Origin: Psettodes erumei
Lineage: Eukaryota; Chordata; Actinopteri; Pleuronectiformes; Psettodidae
NCBI GenBank assembly: GCA_016785225.1
Contig: JAFBJZ010000969.1
Span: forward strand, 1,831,001 to 1,895,000
DNA length: 64,000 bases
Direction of reading: 5' to 3'
Shown: positions 62,002-64,000 of the stretch, in pieces
Position numbering within the stretch: position 1 is the first letter of the stretch
Layout: every line of letters begins with the position of its first letter
The notes under the pieces: generated by a model
Databases searched by the model: none
What the model was told of the DNA's origin: nothing
What the model saw: the letters and a program-made list of their open reading frames with translations, nothing else
Translations under genes and position numbers: made by a program

Positions 62002-64000
62002 GGTATTCAAACACACATAAAAGTGAAAGCTGCACTGTGGTTTAAGTGATGTTGCATAAAAGTTGAATTACCAAAATCTATCCAGGCCTTTAATACATTT
62101 TTTGAGACTTCATTGTATCCTGCTTGTTAAAACCAATTATGCTGAAAAACCCTCAATTGTTAAATTAAAATTTTCAATGGTCACTTCATACAGTGTTGAC
62201 ATAAGAGCAGTGAGTCACTCGATGCGATGTAAGAGTGGGTGGCAATTCAAAGGTAGGGATGTATTAAAATATTTTGAAATCGCTCAACAGAGGCTTACAT
62301 AAGGTTTGTACAATAAATGTGATGACGGGGATCGGCTCTGTGAAAAGAGACTCATCTGGAAAAGGCAAGACTACTGGCTACTGTACCATACCTACATCTG
62401 TCTACGTGACTTGCTATGGGTGTCAGCTGACAAACGGCACAATGCCGCAAGCTGATGGTTGAACAGGGCAAACTAAAACTGACGGTAAAGATGATTGAAG
62501 AAAAAGGTGGAGAGAAATAAAAGGTTGGACGAGGTGAGGTGACAGGGTGTGTTAATGGCTACAGATTGCACCCTGCAACACGAAGGTCACGTGTCTGCTT
62601 CCCCGCAGTCTTCATGAACTACCTTGACGAGAACACCAGGCCCTTCACCTGCTTGTGGCTGACAAAAGCCTCGGCCATAACGTCCGCAGGAGTCGAAAGG
62701 TTTCCCGATAATGCCTGGCGTTTGCCGGGGAACGACAGGCCGGCGCTCTAATGCTTCTGGCAGAGCTCTGAGCGGAGCTTGGCAGCGGCGATGAAAGGGC
62801 TGTCAAACGCGGAGACCCAACACGCTCTGAGGCCACCGCGCTCAGATTTATAGAAAAACTATACATTATTTACAGGCTGCATTACTGCACCACTGTGCAA
62901 AGTGTGGGAGGATTTGCATGAGCGTGTGAGGGTGCAGGTGCTGACGGTGGCAGAAAACTGCGACAGAGTGTCAGGTGAGGTTTTAATGAACGTCTCATCC
63001 TGATGTTACAGTGGCCCTCAGATTTCTTCTTCTTCTCAAGATAATGAGGGCAGCGCTGCACGTTCTACTCGCACGACAGCTTGCTCACTGTGCACCAGAG
63101 GGAGAGAGGGTCTTTGGTTTGTAATAAGTGAGGGTTCAGATTACAATCTACTGCTGTGCATGTATGAATACAGCCACAAGAAAGCCTATAATGCATCAAT
63201 AAAAAATTTGTTAAATGAAGAGTCAGCTCAATAACAAACACGGCAAAGATGAGACTGTTATGCTTGGACTTGGACTATGGTTTGTAAGTGCAGAAGTGGT
63301 GAACTGATAATGCATTACGGTGCCATTTTGACCTTTAACGCGAGGATCAATATTGATCAGAATAGAACAATTAGAATTAGCGTCCTTGTCTTGTCTGATG
63401 TGTACCACCGCCATCATCCATCAGGATCGTAGCCTCCAGCTCGCTCGGCTGCGTTTTTACCATCTACCAGCATGCACTTTACCCTTTGTGTTCATTTTGC
63501 ACACTTTATCATTATTTGTGTCAGTTATTGTAATAAATATGTCATAGTTGGGCTGGCCATTGAGCAAGCTGGGACAAATCCTGGAGGGCTGCTACACTTG
63601 TGGGAAAGTGGTACATTAAAAAAAAATCTATAAAGATTTTACTGGTCCTTTCAGTAGCTTTTTCAGTCTGTGCGCCTGGGCTCACTGACCACCCCCATCC
63701 CCGTCCATTGAGACATCTCAGACACAAATTCTTCTTGCTTTAAAGGCCTTCTGAGTAGATCAGGCCGCTCTCTCTATCACCTTCAGTGCGTCATGAACAT
63801 CAGAGAAAATAAGAGAAAATGCCCTGTGAAGTGCAGAGGATGAAGGACTTGCAGTAGATCGGTGCACTTTAGGACAGCAGCTGCTTGTTATCTGGCTGTG
63901 CATCAACATGCTGTCAGTGTGGATGTTGTCTCTCTGGAGATGTGGAAATACATTCAGCTCTATATGTTCTAACTGTCCTTCACTCCCTCTCACTTTTTGC

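Larger units (their letters stand above)
46492..64000 (+). other. oprl1: oprl1 intron after the first coding exon (continues past the window)
   Basis: Opioid receptor genes have an intron directly after TM1. The next exon should start in phase 2 and encode a tyrosine or histidine followed by TKMKTATNIYIF. No frame of that kind is visible from 46492 to 64000, so the intron appears to exceed 17.5 kb. It holds decayed hAT-like fragments (47.2-48.3 kb), CA/TG microsatellites, an A/G-rich stretch at about 58.2-59.9 kb with runs of G, and long unique-looking AT-rich DNA. No other exon is recognisable in it. Confidence 0.6.

Noticed and set aside
46492..64000. Second coding exon of oprl1 (TM2-TM4) within the window
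   Set aside because: No frame with the highly conserved T-K-M-K-T-A-T-N-I-Y-I-F segment is present.
1..64000. tRNA, rRNA, microRNA or CRISPR arrays
   Set aside because: No B-box-like GGTTCGAATCC with a matching cloverleaf, no ribosomal segments, none of the few microRNA sequences I could test (mir-1, mir-124), and no spaced direct repeats.

Overview
This window is 64 kb of vertebrate nuclear DNA, most likely from a spiny-rayed (percomorph-type) teleost. Three things point there: one exon with vertebrate splice signals encoding the start of an opioid-family receptor; many long CA/TG, GA/CT and CCAT microsatellites; and decayed transposon families I recognise as common in teleosts (L2-like LINE, a second LINE with a CCAT tail, Tc1, Tc1/mariner-type and hAT-like short elements). 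Nothing looks bacterial, viral or organellar.

One protein-coding segment is well supported: the first coding exon of oprl1, the nociceptin/orphanin FQ receptor, on the + strand. The exon runs 46258-46491 and its coding part 46283-46491 encodes 69 codons plus two bases: the extracellular N-terminus with three N-glycosylation sequons, and transmembrane helix 1. It ends at a GT donor splitting an arginine codon, as in other opioid receptors. The later exons are not seen, so the following intron is probably longer than 17.5 kb and leaves the window.

Layout: 1-33.7 kb is gene-poor DNA with microsatellites, an L2-like LINE tail (12.7-13.05 kb), an old dispersed repeat around a short Tc1/mariner-type element (19.4-20.3 kb) and a LINE tail with a CCAT array (23.8-24.0 kb). 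From 33.7 to 37 kb there are CpG-richer patches with possible first-exon signals, including a perfect NRF1-type palindrome. From 40.6 to 42.2 kb lies a CpG-rich block, the best candidate for the oprl1 promoter and a non-coding first exon, framed by a nested set of inverted simple repeats (CA, GA, CT, TG). A short minus-strand ATG-plus-donor candidate about 0.6 kb upstream would fit a head-to-head neighbour, which is how RGS19 and OPRL1 are arranged in mammals, but this is unproven. The 41.6-46.3 kb interval would then be intron 1, with an internally deleted Tc1 relic and a reversed LINE relic. From 46.5 kb to the end is intron with decayed hAT-like fragments, microsatellites and purine-rich DNA.

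I found no RNA genes, CRISPR arrays or intact transposons. Nearly all other open frames are shadows of simple repeats or chance frames. I see no convincing new biological system. The observations most worth checking are the nested inverted simple repeats around the inferred promoter, the minus-strand candidate start, and the nested or deleted transposon relics.
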